64,000 nt of DNA from PHAA01 sp022706565 (GTDB taxonomy: Bacteria; Bacillota; Syntrophomonadia; Syntrophomonadales; Syntrophomonadaceae): the NCBI GenBank assembly GCA_040769385.1, contig JAXGLD010000001.1, positions 620,001-684,000 on the forward strand. The letters are read 5' to 3'. Shown here piece after piece: positions 33,924 through 43,321 of the stretch. The first letter of the stretch is position 1. Each line of letters starts with the position of its first letter. The position numbers and the translations under genes are program-made. The notes beneath the pieces are model-generated. The model searched no databases, was not told the DNA's origin, and worked only from the letters and a program-made list of their open reading frames with translations.

Positions 33924-35603
33924 ATGTACACCTACAAGGCCAACAAATTATATATAGTTACCGCCTTGGCGGTAATCTTCCTGTATTTATCCCCGTTATA
34001 CATACTGGGGCAGGATGCCCATGTCCTGATTCTGGATAATGTGGACGGGGCAGTGGCCAGCCTTAAGATTCTGGCAGAGAGCGACCTGATCTTCGGACCC
34101 ATGGATAGCGTGGTACCCCAGATCATGAACGGCTTACCCCGGAATACCTTCGGGACTGAATTCAATCTCCAGGTGTGGCTGTACCATTTCCTGCCGCCGT
34201 TTACCGCCTATGTCGCCAACCTCACCCTTATTCACCTGGTAGCTTTTTGGGGCATGTGGCTGCTGCTCAAACGCCATTTTCTGCCGGAAAAAAAGCATGA
34301 ATACATGGTGGTGGGAGTTGCATTGGCTTTTGCCCTGCTGCCCTTCTGGCCTCATGGCGGGTTAAGCGTCGCGGGACTACCCCTGGCCCTATATGCTTTC
34401 ATGAATATAAGAACCGGGCAGGATCGGTGGAGCGATTGGCTGATACTGGCCTTGGTGCCCTTTTATTCGAGTCTGGTCTTCAGCTTTGCCTTCTTTCTGT
34501 TATTGATGGGGGTCTGGTGGCTGGGCGAAGCCCTGTTAAAAAGGGAGCTGAACTTCAGTTTCCTGGCTGCTATCCTTTTTATGGGCCTGGTTTACTTGGT
34601 GGTGGAATATCGTTTAGTCTACAATACCTTTTTCGACCCCGGTTTCGTGTCCATACGCAGCGAATTCCCGCTGAGCCGTATCCAGGGAGAGCGGGCTGCC
34701 ATCATGGCCAGCTGGAATAATTTCATTTATGGGCAGTTCCATGCCCCCAGCCTGCATAATCTGGTCATTATTCCGGCGACGGTCCTGGCCCTTATTATCA
34801 GCCTGTTCAAGAGAAAACTACCCGCTCTGCTGTTGGGATTAATTTTCCTGTGCGGGATCATCTCCATCTGGTATGGCTTTTGGTTCTATGATGGTTGGGA
34901 ACCGTTGAAGCAGCAGATCGGCTTCCTGCGTGAATTCAATTTCAGCCGTTTCCACTGGTTGCATCCCTTGTTGTGGTACCTGGTATTTGCCCTTGCCCTC
35001 ACCATTATTGCTGGCAGGAACCGGATAGGTATGGCCATTGCTGTGCTTCTAGTAACTGCCCAGGTCGGTTTCGTTTTCTCGCACAACGAAGGGCTGGCGG
35101 AAAGAAGATCGGGCAGCCCCACTTACCGGGAGTTTTTTGCCGAAGAACAATACCGGGAGATAAGGGATTACATTAATCTGCCCCAGCAAGACTACCGGGT
35201 GGTCAGCATCGGCATCCACCCCAGCATCAGTTTGTATAACGGTTTTTACACGTTAGACGGGTATTCCAGCAACTATCCTCTCAGCTACAAACACGAGTTC
35301 CGTAAGATAATCGCCCCTGAACTTGATAAGAGCCCTTTCTACCGCGATTATTTCGATTCCCTGGGAGGCTCCCGCTGCTATATGTTTGTGGAGAAACTGA
35401 TGTACAACAGCATGATGACTAAGGACAGCAATATAAAGATAGAACGGTTGGACCTAGACACTGCCCAGTTAAAAAAGATGGGGGGGCGCTACATCTTTTC
35501 CGCCCTGGAGATACAAAATGCTGGGGATATTGGCCTGCGGCTGGACAGGGTTTTCGAACACGATCAATCAGCCTGGAAAATTTATCTCTACCAGGTTTTG
35601 TGA
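33924..35603 (+). CDS. Polytopic membrane protein of the DUF6044 (YkoS-like) type
   Basis: A 559-residue protein with about 11 transmembrane helices over the first 390 residues, then a soluble C-terminal domain of about 160 residues. The conserved start region LDNVDGAVASLKILAES and MNGLPRN...FNLQVWLYHFLPPFTAYV follows the first helix, and HNEGLAERRSGSPTYREFFAEEQYREIRDYI marks the start of the C-terminal domain. The overall plan resembles GT-C type membrane glycosyltransferases, and Bacillus YkoS (beside the GtrB-like YkoT) has the same layout. AAGGAAG precedes ATG 33924. Its place after GtrB/GtrA genes suggests it uses the lipid-linked sugar they make, for example to decorate a wall polymer. 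This role is inference. Confidence 0.78.
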   Translation: MYTYKANKLYIVTALAVIFLYLSPLYILGQDAHVLILDNVDGAVASLKILAESDLIFGPMDSVVPQIMNGLPRNTFGTEFNLQVWLYHFLPPFTAYVANLTLIHLVAFWGMWLLLKRHFLPEKKHEYMVVGVALAFALLPFWPHGGLSVAGLPLALYAFMNIRTGQDRWSDWLILALVPFYSSLVFSFAFFLLLMGVWWLGEALLKRELNFSFLAAILFMGLVYLVVEYRLVYNTFFDPGFVSIRSEFPLSRIQGERAAIMASWNNFIYGQFHAPSLHNLVIIPATVLALIISLFKRKLPALLLGLIFLCGIISIWYGFWFYDGWEPLKQQIGFLREFNFSRFHWLHPLLWYLVFALALTIIAGRNRIGMAIAVLLVTAQVGFVFSHNEGLAERRSGSPTYREFFAEEQYREIRDYINLPQQDYRVVSIGIHPSISLYNGFYTLDGYSSNYPLSYKHEFRKIIAPELDKSPFYRDYFDSLGGSRCYMFVEKLMYNSMMTKDSNIKIERLDLDTAQLKKMGGRYIFSALEIQNAGDIGLRLDRVFEHDQSAWKIYLYQVL

Positions 35604-35673
35604 TAAAAGGCAGGGAATCGGGACCGGGACAGCGAAAATAAATGGTTTAGTAAGATCCGGGGAGGGATTTGCC

Positions 35674-37242
35674 TTGCACAAATATCTTTTGGCTGGTCTG
35701 CTGGTGTTATTTCTGCTCATACCTGGCTCAACAGCGATGGACGCCGAAGATATGGATAAGTACCGGGAGCAAACTAATATGACCCAGACGGAGCTCATAC
35801 CTGCTGCTCCTCCGCAGAACGTGGACTACTACAACAGCCTGGATGGATATAATCTCGTGGTGCCTGGTGATTGGGTTTTGGATGACAGCCACAAGGGGGT
35901 TATGACCCGGCTGACCGCACCTGACCAGTTGGCCGTGATCAAGATTTATTCGCAGTCGCTGGCTAATGTGTCGGCTTCCGATTATCTCCATTACAGCAAC
36001 AAGAAGGTCCTGGAAGGGCAAAATGGGATGGTACTGTTGGCCCATAACCGCAATCCGGTCCATGGCATCCCGGCTTACCGGATCATGTGGCAGCGGCCCC
36101 GTCTTAGCAATGTTCCCAACGATTTGAACCTGTACCGGGAGATAAACCTGCTCTATAAAGACCGGGTTTACACTCTGGTCCTCAAGACCAATGCCGAAAA
36201 CTTAACTCGCTATAACCCGGTCTTTGAGGATATCCTGGCCAGTTTTCAGGCTCAGCCGGTGGTGCCCGAATACCCGCAAGTAGAATATCCACCCCTGGAA
36301 GACATCCAGATTCAAGGGCCCAATCTGAAACTAACCATCCCCAAGGATAAAATGATGTGGGGCATTTTCCATCCGCTCTTCCATCCCAACGTGTTTTACC
36401 CTCGGGCCATCGAAGCATATAAGCAGTATGAAGAATCCTTGGGCCATAAATTCGAGTTTATTATGACCTACACTGAATTCTACAAGCCTTTCCCCAGTCA
36501 GATAGTGGCCGACACTTATGCCGACCGGCGGATGATGATGATGACCTGGCATCCGGTCATCGATGAAGGTCTGAGCAGTGTGATCATCCCCAATATAGTC
36601 AATGGCGAATACGACCACTACATAGCCGAATGGGCCCGCCAGGTCAAGAACGTGGAAGATCCCATTTTCGTCCGTTTCGCCAATGAGATGAACGGCGACT
36701 GGGATCCATGGTGCGCCTGGTATTACAGCAAGGACGCCGATCTCTTCATCCAAGCCTGGCAGCGCATCCACAGAATTTTCGAGGAACAAGGCGCTGACAA
36801 CGCCATATTCGTATGGAATCCCCATGACCGGGCTTTCCCGGAATTCAAATGGAACAGCGCCGAACTCTACTATCCCGGCCAGGATTTCGTAGACTGGGTG
36901 GGCTTGACCGGTTATAACAACGGTACCGGATTCGCCGGCGAGACCTGGCGTGAGTTTAATGAGATATACTATCCGGTGTATACGGAGTACCTGCGCAAAT
37001 TTCCGGGTAAGCCCCTGATGATAACCGAGTTTTCCTGTAGTGAATTGGGCGGGAACAAAGCCAATTGGATTCAGCAGGCTATGAATAGCCTGCGCATGTA
37101 TCCCTACATCCGGGTTGCAGTGTGGTATGACCAGACCGACCGCAGCCGGCTCTACCGCATCGATTCCAGTCCGGCCTCCATAGAAGCCTTTCGGCAGGGT
37201 TTAGCTTCTCCATATTTTCTGCGCAACGCCATCACCAATTAA
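35674..37242 (+). CDS. Secreted glycoside hydrolase of the GH26 type with N-terminal DcrB/PsbP-like domain
   Basis: A 522-residue product from TTG 35674 (GGGGAGGGA upstream), with a signal peptide (about 1-21). The first domain (about 52-195) resembles the DcrB/PsbP/Mog1 fold (YNSLDGYNLVVPGDWVLDD...). The second (about 225-515) is a TIM barrel with GH26 hallmarks: acid/base Glu338 in VRFANEMNGDW and nucleophile Glu452 in MITEFSCSE, plus FVWNPHD and WVGLTGYN. GH26 enzymes cut beta-mannan and some beta-1,3-linked glycans. In a surface-glycan operon the likely role is trimming or releasing the cell's own polysaccharide, rather than feeding. The DcrB-GH26 combination is unusual. Confidence 0.82.
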   Translation: MHKYLLAGLLVLFLLIPGSTAMDAEDMDKYREQTNMTQTELIPAAPPQNVDYYNSLDGYNLVVPGDWVLDDSHKGVMTRLTAPDQLAVIKIYSQSLANVSASDYLHYSNKKVLEGQNGMVLLAHNRNPVHGIPAYRIMWQRPRLSNVPNDLNLYREINLLYKDRVYTLVLKTNAENLTRYNPVFEDILASFQAQPVVPEYPQVEYPPLEDIQIQGPNLKLTIPKDKMMWGIFHPLFHPNVFYPRAIEAYKQYEESLGHKFEFIMTYTEFYKPFPSQIVADTYADRRMMMMTWHPVIDEGLSSVIIPNIVNGEYDHYIAEWARQVKNVEDPIFVRFANEMNGDWDPWCAWYYSKDADLFIQAWQRIHRIFEEQGADNAIFVWNPHDRAFPEFKWNSAELYYPGQDFVDWVGLTGYNNGTGFAGETWREFNEIYYPVYTEYLRKFPGKPLMITEFSCSELGGNKANWIQQAMNSLRMYPYIRVAVWYDQTDRSRLYRIDSSPASIEAFRQGLASPYFLRNAITN

Positions 37243-37312
37243 GGCTCTGGTTTGGAAAAATCCGTCGAAAAGGTTCTAATGAGCAGGAAATCACGCCGGG
37301 GAAGAAGAATCC

Positions 37313-37341
37313 TTGATTGGATGGTAACGCTGGAAAATACT
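37313..37341 (+). promoter_or_regulatory. Candidate promoter of the lipoprotein gene
   Basis: TTGATT, 17 nt, AATACT (4 of 6 in each element), 20 bp upstream of the lipoprotein start codon. Confidence 0.4.
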
Positions 37342-37361
37342 AAGCAAAAGGGGGCAGGCGG

Positions 37362-38075
37362 ATGAGAAAGTGGATGATCTCGGTACTAGTGGGAATGTTC
37401 TTAATGGCAGTGGTGGTTGGCTGCGGGAGTAAAGAACCGACGACCAATGCGCCGGCAGGTAACCAAACCCAGACCCCGGCCCAGACGGAGACCAAGCCCG
37501 AGGGGACCAGTGAGCTCAGCAGCATCATGAAATCGGCCAGTCAGGTGAAAAGTATGTCTTTCGATATGGTAACGACCGTGACCGGGGCAGATGGTAAATC
37601 CATGGTCAGCAATGGCAAGATGTATGTTCAGGACCAGAAGGTGCGCATGGAGACAGAATCCATGGGCATGAAGATGATTACATTGATGAAAACCCCTCAG
37701 GAGATTTATTTGTATACCCCCGATACCAATACGGCTATGAAGATGACAATCCCGCAGGAGGGAACCGAACCGCCCAATTCCTGGGCTAAGGAAAGCGGCG
37801 ACACTACCGGCATGACGGTGGTGGGAGAAGAAAAGAAGGATGGGTACGACTGTCTGATCGTTACCGCAGCAGACGACAGCAACACTAAGATGTGGATCCG
37901 CAAGGATATAGGCATGCCGATCCGGATGGAATCCAAATCAGCTCAAGGAACCACCGTGATTGAGTATAAAAACTATGACCTGGCTGCTCAACCGGATAGT
38001 CTTTTCGAACTGCCAGCCGGGACTCAGATTACTTCCATGCCGGCCCTACCTAATGTGCCCAACACCGGTCAGTAA
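37362..38075 (+). CDS. Surface lipoprotein with LolA-like beta domain
   Basis: A 237-residue lipoprotein. Signal peptide with lipobox VVVGC (Cys21), a Gln/Thr/Pro-rich spacer, then a beta-rich domain (about 55-225) with the pattern SFDMVTTV...GKMYVQDQKVRMETESMGMKMITLMKTPQEIYLYTPDTNTAMKM, resembling the LolA/LppX/DUF4412 superfamily. Such folds hold hydrophobic ligands. It has its own promoter and a strong terminator, so it is a single-gene unit. Ligand and role are unknown. Confidence 0.75.
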   Translation: MRKWMISVLVGMFLMAVVVGCGSKEPTTNAPAGNQTQTPAQTETKPEGTSELSSIMKSASQVKSMSFDMVTTVTGADGKSMVSNGKMYVQDQKVRMETESMGMKMITLMKTPQEIYLYTPDTNTAMKMTIPQEGTEPPNSWAKESGDTTGMTVVGEEKKDGYDCLIVTAADDSNTKMWIRKDIGMPIRMESKSAQGTTVIEYKNYDLAAQPDSLFELPAGTQITSMPALPNVPNTGQ

Positions 38076-38116
38076 GTAGCTCGAATATAAATAAATATAA
38101 AACAGAGTCGAGATTT

Positions 38117-38146
38117 ACCCGATGCGCACAGCACCGGGTTTTTTTT
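38117..38146 (+). terminator. Rho-independent terminator of the lipoprotein gene
   Basis: ACCCG and CGGGT pair, then an A/C mismatch and TGC/GCA, around the loop GCACA, followed by at least seven T. Confidence 0.85.
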
Positions 38147-38225
38147 CATGGCGTTGAAAAACCAGGAAGTCACTGGGACGATTTGGCCAACTGCCAAGCA
38201 TTTGCCCAGGTTTGGCAATACTCTA

Positions 38226-38255
38226 TTGACCGTGGAAATAATCGGCGCGTATAAT
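38226..38255 (+). promoter_or_regulatory. Sigma-A promoter of the RND efflux operon
   Basis: TTGACC, 18 nt, TATAAT. It is 49 bp upstream of the adaptor gene start. Confidence 0.75.
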
Positions 38256-38267
38256 TGGAGCAGGCAG

Positions 38268-38283
38268 CCGACCGGCGGGTCGG
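38268..38283. promoter_or_regulatory. Candidate TetR operator
   Basis: Perfect palindrome CCGACC-GGCG-GGTCGG, starting 12 bp after the -10 box of the RND operon and ending before its ribosome binding site. This is where a repressor would block transcription. The operon's own last gene encodes a TetR-family regulator. Confidence 0.5.
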
Positions 38284-38303
38284 AAAATTGAGGAGGGAAA
38301 AAG

Positions 38304-39431
38304 GTGGAGTTGGGAAAAAGACATTTGACGTTGGTGACGGTCCTGATGATGGCCGTACTATTATTGAGCGGATGCAGCCAGAGCGAGGAAGTGGTCAAGG
38401 AATCGGCGATAACCGTGAATACTGCCCCAGCTCAGATCCGGGACCTGGCCAAGAGCGTGCTCTACACCGGTACCGTCAGAGGGCAGAACGAGGTATACCT
38501 TATGCCCAAAGTACTTGCCCGGGTAACCGGTATCCATGCCCAGCCAGGAGATACGGTCAGAGCAGGGCAGACATTGATTACTCTTGATAACACCGATTTC
38601 ATTGCCGGAGTAAAGCAGGCGGAAGCCTTGCTGGCTCTGGCCCAGGCAGGATTGCAGAGTAATCAGATCCAAGCTGAAAATGCCCGCCTCAATTATGAAA
38701 GGATTCAGGCTCTGCATGAGGCGGGAGCAGTGTCCGACCAACAATTGGAGGCTTCACGGGCGGCGTATGAGGCCCTGATAGCAGGTAGTGCCGAGGCCTC
38801 CGTGGCTCAAGCGGAAGCGGGACTGATGGCTGCCCGTAATACCCTGAACAATTGTATAATCACTTCGCCCATCAATGGAGTAGTAGGCACCATCAGCCTG
38901 TCGTTGGGCGATACTGCCAATCCTTCTGCGGTAGCGGCCATAGTCAGCAACACCAGCCAGTTGGAAGTCGAAGTTATGGTGAGTGAAACCGAGGTCAGCC
39001 ACATACAAAAAGGCAGTCAGGTGGACGTGGTGGTCCGGGCGGTAAGAGACGAACCCTTCCTGGGTGAGGTAAAGAGCATCTCTACCGTAGCCGACCCGGT
39101 CAAACGCAATTACCCGGTCAAAGTGAGCCTGCCCAATACTGAGGGCCAGATAAAATCAGGCATGTTTGCTGAACTGACCATCGACACCATGAGCAGACAG
39201 GGAATACTGACAGTCCCGGTAGGGGCAGTAATACCCAAAGGTGGGCAGGACATAGTCTACCTGGTCGATGGGGAGAGCCGGGCTCAGGTAGCGGAAGTCA
39301 CTACCGGCATTAAAAATGACCAGTATATAGAAATCGTTTCAGGTTTGACAGCCGGACAGGAAGTGATCGTCAAGGGCAACACTCTGGTCAGTGACGGCAC
39401 CCTGGTAAGGGTGGTCGGAGGAGGCCAGTAA
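38304..39431 (+). CDS. RND efflux system periplasmic-adaptor-type lipoprotein (HlyD/AcrA family)
   Basis: Membrane fusion protein of 375 residues. GTG 38304 has AGGAGGG seven bases upstream. Signal peptide with lipobox LLSGC (Cys24), so it is lipid-anchored. Domains: barrel-sandwich (lipoyl-like) halves with VTGIHAQPGDTVRAGQTLITLD and NCIITSPINGVVGTI, the intervening coiled-coil hairpin (about 100-180), a beta-barrel (about 205-285) and a membrane-proximal domain ending in VPVGAVIPKGGQDIVYLVDG. It overlaps the permease gene by one base. Normal length for the family. Confidence 0.93.
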   Translation: MELGKRHLTLVTVLMMAVLLLSGCSQSEEVVKESAITVNTAPAQIRDLAKSVLYTGTVRGQNEVYLMPKVLARVTGIHAQPGDTVRAGQTLITLDNTDFIAGVKQAEALLALAQAGLQSNQIQAENARLNYERIQALHEAGAVSDQQLEASRAAYEALIAGSAEASVAQAEAGLMAARNTLNNCIITSPINGVVGTISLSLGDTANPSAVAAIVSNTSQLEVEVMVSETEVSHIQKGSQVDVVVRAVRDEPFLGEVKSISTVADPVKRNYPVKVSLPNTEGQIKSGMFAELTIDTMSRQGILTVPVGAVIPKGGQDIVYLVDGESRAQVAEVTTGIKNDQYIEIVSGLTAGQEVIVKGNTLVSDGTLVRVVGGGQ

Positions 39432-42400
39432 TGAAGATAGTCGATTTCGCAGTCAAACGACCGGTTACTATGACCATCGTGGTAGCCGTGGTTATAATCC
39501 TGGGATTTTTCACCCTCAGCCGCATGGTATTGGACCTGTTCCCGGAGATGAAATTCCCCATGGCATTGGTTTACACCACCTATAGCGGAGCCGGACCGGA
39601 GGAAGTCGAATCACGCGTAACCGAACTGCTGGAAGGAGCCGTCAACACGGTGGGCGGTATCGAATCGGTACAATCATACTCAAGTGCCGGGACCTCCATG
39701 GTCCTGGCCAGTTTCGACTGGGGTACCGATATGGATAACGCCATCATCAACATGCGTGAAAAGATTGGGTTGGTAGAGATGGCCCTGCCATCGGAAGCCG
39801 AGAAACCAATGGTCTTAAAGATGGACATCAACATGATGCCTATAATGCAGATCGGTATCACCGGCGGGGACCAAGTCTCTTTGGCACAACTGCAATCCAT
39901 CGCGGAGGATAAGATTAAGCCCCGGCTGGAACGCATCCCGGAGATAGCCTCGGTGACCATTACGGGAGGGTTGCAACGGGAGGTTCAGGTTAATGTGGAT
40001 CCGGTCAAACTGCAGAACTATGGCCTTACCCTTAGTCAGGTAAATCAGGTTCTGCAAATGGAGAATTTCAATTCCTCCAGCGGTACTGTCGATGAAGGCC
40101 AGCGCCAGTATTTCGTACGCAGTCTGCAGCAATTCGAGACCATCGATGACATCAAAGATGTAGCCATACTAACCGCAACCGGCAATATTGTCTACCTGCG
40201 CGACATTGCCGAGATCGTGGATGGATACCAGGAAGATACCCAGTTGACCCGGGTCAACCAGGGGAGTGCGGTAGGCATTCATCTAATGAAACAAAGCGAT
40301 GCCAACACGGTAAAGGCCTGCGATGCGGTGCGGGAGGAGTTGGCCCAAATCCAGGAGGAACTGGATATCCAGTTGGATATCGATGTAGTGACCGACCAGT
40401 CTGCATTCATCAAACAATCACTGGAATCGACCCAAAGAACCATGTGGGAAGGAGCTTTGCTGGCCATAGTGGTCTTGTTCTTGTTCCTACGCAACTTCGG
40501 CAGCACTTTTATTGTGTTCACCGCTATCCCGCTGTCCATCATAGCTACCTTTATCCTGATGTATTTCAACGGCAATACTCTCAACCTGATTACCCTGGGG
40601 GGGTTATCCCTGGGGATCGGACGCATGGTAGATGACTCCATCGTGGTCTTCGAAAACATATACCGCCATCGCAAGCTGGGGTTGCCGCCCCTGCAGGCAG
40701 CCCTGACCGGCGCTTCCGAGGTGGGCAGTGCGGTTACCGCCGCCACCTTGACCTTGATCGCAGTGTTTTTGCCGATACTCTTTGTCGAAGGATTGGCGTC
40801 CGTTATATTTAAACCTATGGCGATTACCATCAGCTTCGCCATATTTTGCTCCCTTATGGTAGCTCTCACCGTGGTTCCCTTGATGTCTTCCCGGATGCTG
40901 ACCGATCGAGCCATGGAAGAAAGGAAGATCGGCACTGGACGGGTGGCGGCAGCAGTCCACAATTTCGGCAACTGGATCGACAACCTGGGTGAAGGCTACA
41001 CCAAACTGATCAAATGGTCTCTAAACCACCGTAAACTGGTATCCATTGGGGTTACCCTTTTGATGATCGGGTCGGTAGCCCTAACCCCGTTGATCGGAGC
41101 CGAGTTTCTGCCGGCCACTGATTCAGGGGAAATAGCTATCTCGGTAGAGACGGATCAGGGTTCTCAACTGCAAAACACTGACCAGATCATGACCGAGATC
41201 GAAACCAAACTGCATAGCCTGCCGGAGGTATCCACTATCTTCAGCAGCATCGGCGGCTCAGCCAACCAAGCCATGGCGACCGGAACTGAATCCGACCAGG
41301 GGGCCATCAGCCTTAAGCTGGTCCCCAAAAACGAGCGAGAAAAATCGGTCTGGGATATCGCCGAACAGATAAGGGTAATGCTCTCCGATATAGCCGGAGC
41401 TAAAATTGGTGTCTCAGTCACCGATATGACTATGGGTATGATGGGTTCATCAGCAGTCAATGTGCGCGTCAAGGGTGATGATCTGAATGTCTTGCGGGAC
41501 CTTTCCGATCAGGTTGCGGAGATAGTGCGCAACGTACCTGGAACCCGGGAAGTGGAGGCTTCTCTGAGCGATGGCAAGCCTGAGGTGCAGGTCAAGGTAG
41601 ACCGCCAGCGGGCTGCTGCTCTGGGGTTAACCCCTATACAGGTTTCCAGCGAGATCAAGAATGCCATGCAGGGGATGGTAGCCACCCGCTACAAGGTGGA
41701 GGGTACCGAGGTGGATGTACGCGTCCGTTATACACCGCAGAATCACCAGGACCTGGAGTATCTGCAGAACCTCGCCATTCTAAGCCCCGCCGGAGCCACG
41801 GTCAAACTATCGCAGATAGCCACGTTTGAACTGGCTCAGGGACCTATCCAGATCACCAGAGTCGATCAGGTGCGGGAGTCCGACATCACTGCCAACCTTT
41901 TGAATCGCGACCTCAGGAGCGTTATAGCTGATATCCAGGCCGAGGTGAATAAGATGGAATTGCCGGTGGGCTATACGGTGGAGTATACCGGAGCCAATGA
42001 GGATATGATGGAGAGTTTCAGCAGCCTGGCGATCGCATTGTTGCTGGCCCTAATCTTGGTCTATGCGGTAATGGCTATCCAGTATGAGTCGTTCTTCAAT
42101 CCGTTCATAATCATGTTCTCGGTCCCGACGGCATTTATCGGTATAGTGCTGGGATTGCTCCTGACCGGGCGCGCCTTCTCCGTTACGGCTTTTATTGGGA
42201 TGATAATGCTGGTGGGGATAGTGGTCTCCAATGCCATAGTCCTGGTAGATTACCTGGAGCGTTTGCGCCAGCGGGGTATGGAAAAGGAGGCCGCCATTGT
42301 CGAAGCCGGCAGGGTGCGTCTGCGGCCCATACTGATGACCGCTTTCGCCACTATCCTGGCCATGTTCCCATTGGCCTTGGGTGTAGGTGAAGGCGGAGAG

Positions 42401-42580
42401 ATGAGCGCACCCCTGGCCACGGTAGTTATCGGTGGATTGCTGGTTTCTACTCTGATAACCTTGTTCCTGGTGCCGGTGGTCTACAGCATCTTTGACGACT
42501 GGCTGCAGAAGGCCCGCCGCCGCTTTAAGCGGGGGGGAAAGTTGGCCTCGGAACCAGCAGCTGTGGATGTGGAGGGATAG
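39431..42580 (+). CDS. RND-family multidrug efflux permease (AcrB/HAE1 type)
   Basis: A 1049-residue proton-driven transporter, full length for the family. It opens with VDFAVKRPVTMTIVVAVVIILG (TM1), followed by the first porter region with the PGAGPEEVE-like YSGAGPEEVESRVT. TM2-6 contain GLSLGIGRMVDDSIVVFENIYRH with the Asp-Asp proton-relay pair; a second half repeats the layout, with MLVGIVVSNAIVLVDYLERLR. TAATG overlap with the adaptor gene implies coupled translation. Export substrate is unknown. No TolC partner lies in the operon; a TolC-family gene is 13.7 kb upstream. In monoderm Clostridia such systems may export lipophilic compounds to the outside without an outer-membrane channel (inference). 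Confidence 0.95.
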   Translation: MKIVDFAVKRPVTMTIVVAVVIILGFFTLSRMVLDLFPEMKFPMALVYTTYSGAGPEEVESRVTELLEGAVNTVGGIESVQSYSSAGTSMVLASFDWGTDMDNAIINMREKIGLVEMALPSEAEKPMVLKMDINMMPIMQIGITGGDQVSLAQLQSIAEDKIKPRLERIPEIASVTITGGLQREVQVNVDPVKLQNYGLTLSQVNQVLQMENFNSSSGTVDEGQRQYFVRSLQQFETIDDIKDVAILTATGNIVYLRDIAEIVDGYQEDTQLTRVNQGSAVGIHLMKQSDANTVKACDAVREELAQIQEELDIQLDIDVVTDQSAFIKQSLESTQRTMWEGALLAIVVLFLFLRNFGSTFIVFTAIPLSIIATFILMYFNGNTLNLITLGGLSLGIGRMVDDSIVVFENIYRHRKLGLPPLQAALTGASEVGSAVTAATLTLIAVFLPILFVEGLASVIFKPMAITISFAIFCSLMVALTVVPLMSSRMLTDRAMEERKIGTGRVAAAVHNFGNWIDNLGEGYTKLIKWSLNHRKLVSIGVTLLMIGSVALTPLIGAEFLPATDSGEIAISVETDQGSQLQNTDQIMTEIETKLHSLPEVSTIFSSIGGSANQAMATGTESDQGAISLKLVPKNEREKSVWDIAEQIRVMLSDIAGAKIGVSVTDMTMGMMGSSAVNVRVKGDDLNVLRDLSDQVAEIVRNVPGTREVEASLSDGKPEVQVKVDRQRAAALGLTPIQVSSEIKNAMQGMVATRYKVEGTEVDVRVRYTPQNHQDLEYLQNLAILSPAGATVKLSQIATFELAQGPIQITRVDQVRESDITANLLNRDLRSVIADIQAEVNKMELPVGYTVEYTGANEDMMESFSSLAIALLLALILVYAVMAIQYESFFNPFIIMFSVPTAFIGIVLGLLLTGRAFSVTAFIGMIMLVGIVVSNAIVLVDYLERLRQRGMEKEAAIVEAGRVRLRPILMTAFATILAMFPLALGVGEGGEMSAPLATVVIGGLLVSTLITLFLVPVVYSIFDDWLQKARRRFKRGGKLASEPAAVDVEG

Positions 42581-42583
42581 GCG

Positions 42584-43183
42584 ATGGACGTGAACAACCC
42601 CAAGGAGAGCAAGCGGGACCTGATAATGGATGCGGCCATACAGGTGTTTTCCCGGAAGGGATATCACCACAGCAAGATGGAAGAGATAGCGGTGGAGGCC
42701 GGGATTGGCAAGGGCACCATCTATGAATATTTTCCCGGTAAGCTGCAGTTGTTGCAGGAAATAATGGAACAGAGCTACCGCCTTTATGATCATTCCTTGG
42801 GATCTATCATGGCCGGAGGCACTCTGGAGGATAAGCTTGATGCCATGATCAGAGGGCATCTGCAATTCTGCCAAGACAACAAGGATCTTACCAGGATATT
42901 ATTTTTGGATACTGGTGTCATCGACGAGGAACTGCGCCAATGGGCCTGGAAAAAAAAGGCGGAGAAGGAACAATATCTACAGGAGATGTTTGCCCAAGCC
43001 ACCCGGCGCGGTGAGATAAAACCAGTCGATAATCGACTGCTGACCATCGTTATGGGAGGAATACTGATGTCCTTCTGGGCACCTATAGTGATGGGAAATT
43101 TGCAGGTTGACGCCGGTACAGCCGCCCAGCAGATCAAGAACATGATCATGCACGGCATCAGCAATACCAAAGGGTCGGACTAG
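42584..43183 (+). CDS. TetR/AcrR-family transcriptional regulator
   Basis: A 199-residue protein with an N-terminal TetR DNA-binding domain (about 12-58): RDLIMDAAIQVFSRKGYHHSKMEEIAVEAGIGKGTIYEYFPGK, a textbook helix-turn-helix ending in the GTIYxYF motif. The C-terminal helical ligand domain has no recognisable specificity. It begins 3 bp after the permease stop, so it is transcribed with the pump it probably represses. The palindrome at 38268-38283 is the obvious candidate operator. Confidence 0.93.
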   Translation: MDVNNPKESKRDLIMDAAIQVFSRKGYHHSKMEEIAVEAGIGKGTIYEYFPGKLQLLQEIMEQSYRLYDHSLGSIMAGGTLEDKLDAMIRGHLQFCQDNKDLTRILFLDTGVIDEELRQWAWKKKAEKEQYLQEMFAQATRRGEIKPVDNRLLTIVMGGILMSFWAPIVMGNLQVDAGTAAQQIKNMIMHGISNTKGSD

Positions 43184-43231
43184 GGAGCATTGACGGGCGG
43201 GGCCAAGGGCCTGCAGCAGGAGAGCTTTTCT

Positions 43232-43260
43232 TTGACTTAAATTCATCGATATATTACTAT
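43232..43260 (+). promoter_or_regulatory. Candidate sigma-A promoter upstream of the UDP-GlcNAc 2-epimerase gene
   Basis: TTGACT, 17 nt, TACTAT, 61 bp upstream of the ATG. It would also serve the phosphohexomutase gene that follows. Confidence 0.5.
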
Positions 43261-43321
43261 TGTCCTAACGTATACGGGATACCAGTGTGCGGAGGGACTA
43301 CTTTTTTGGGGGATTTTGGCT

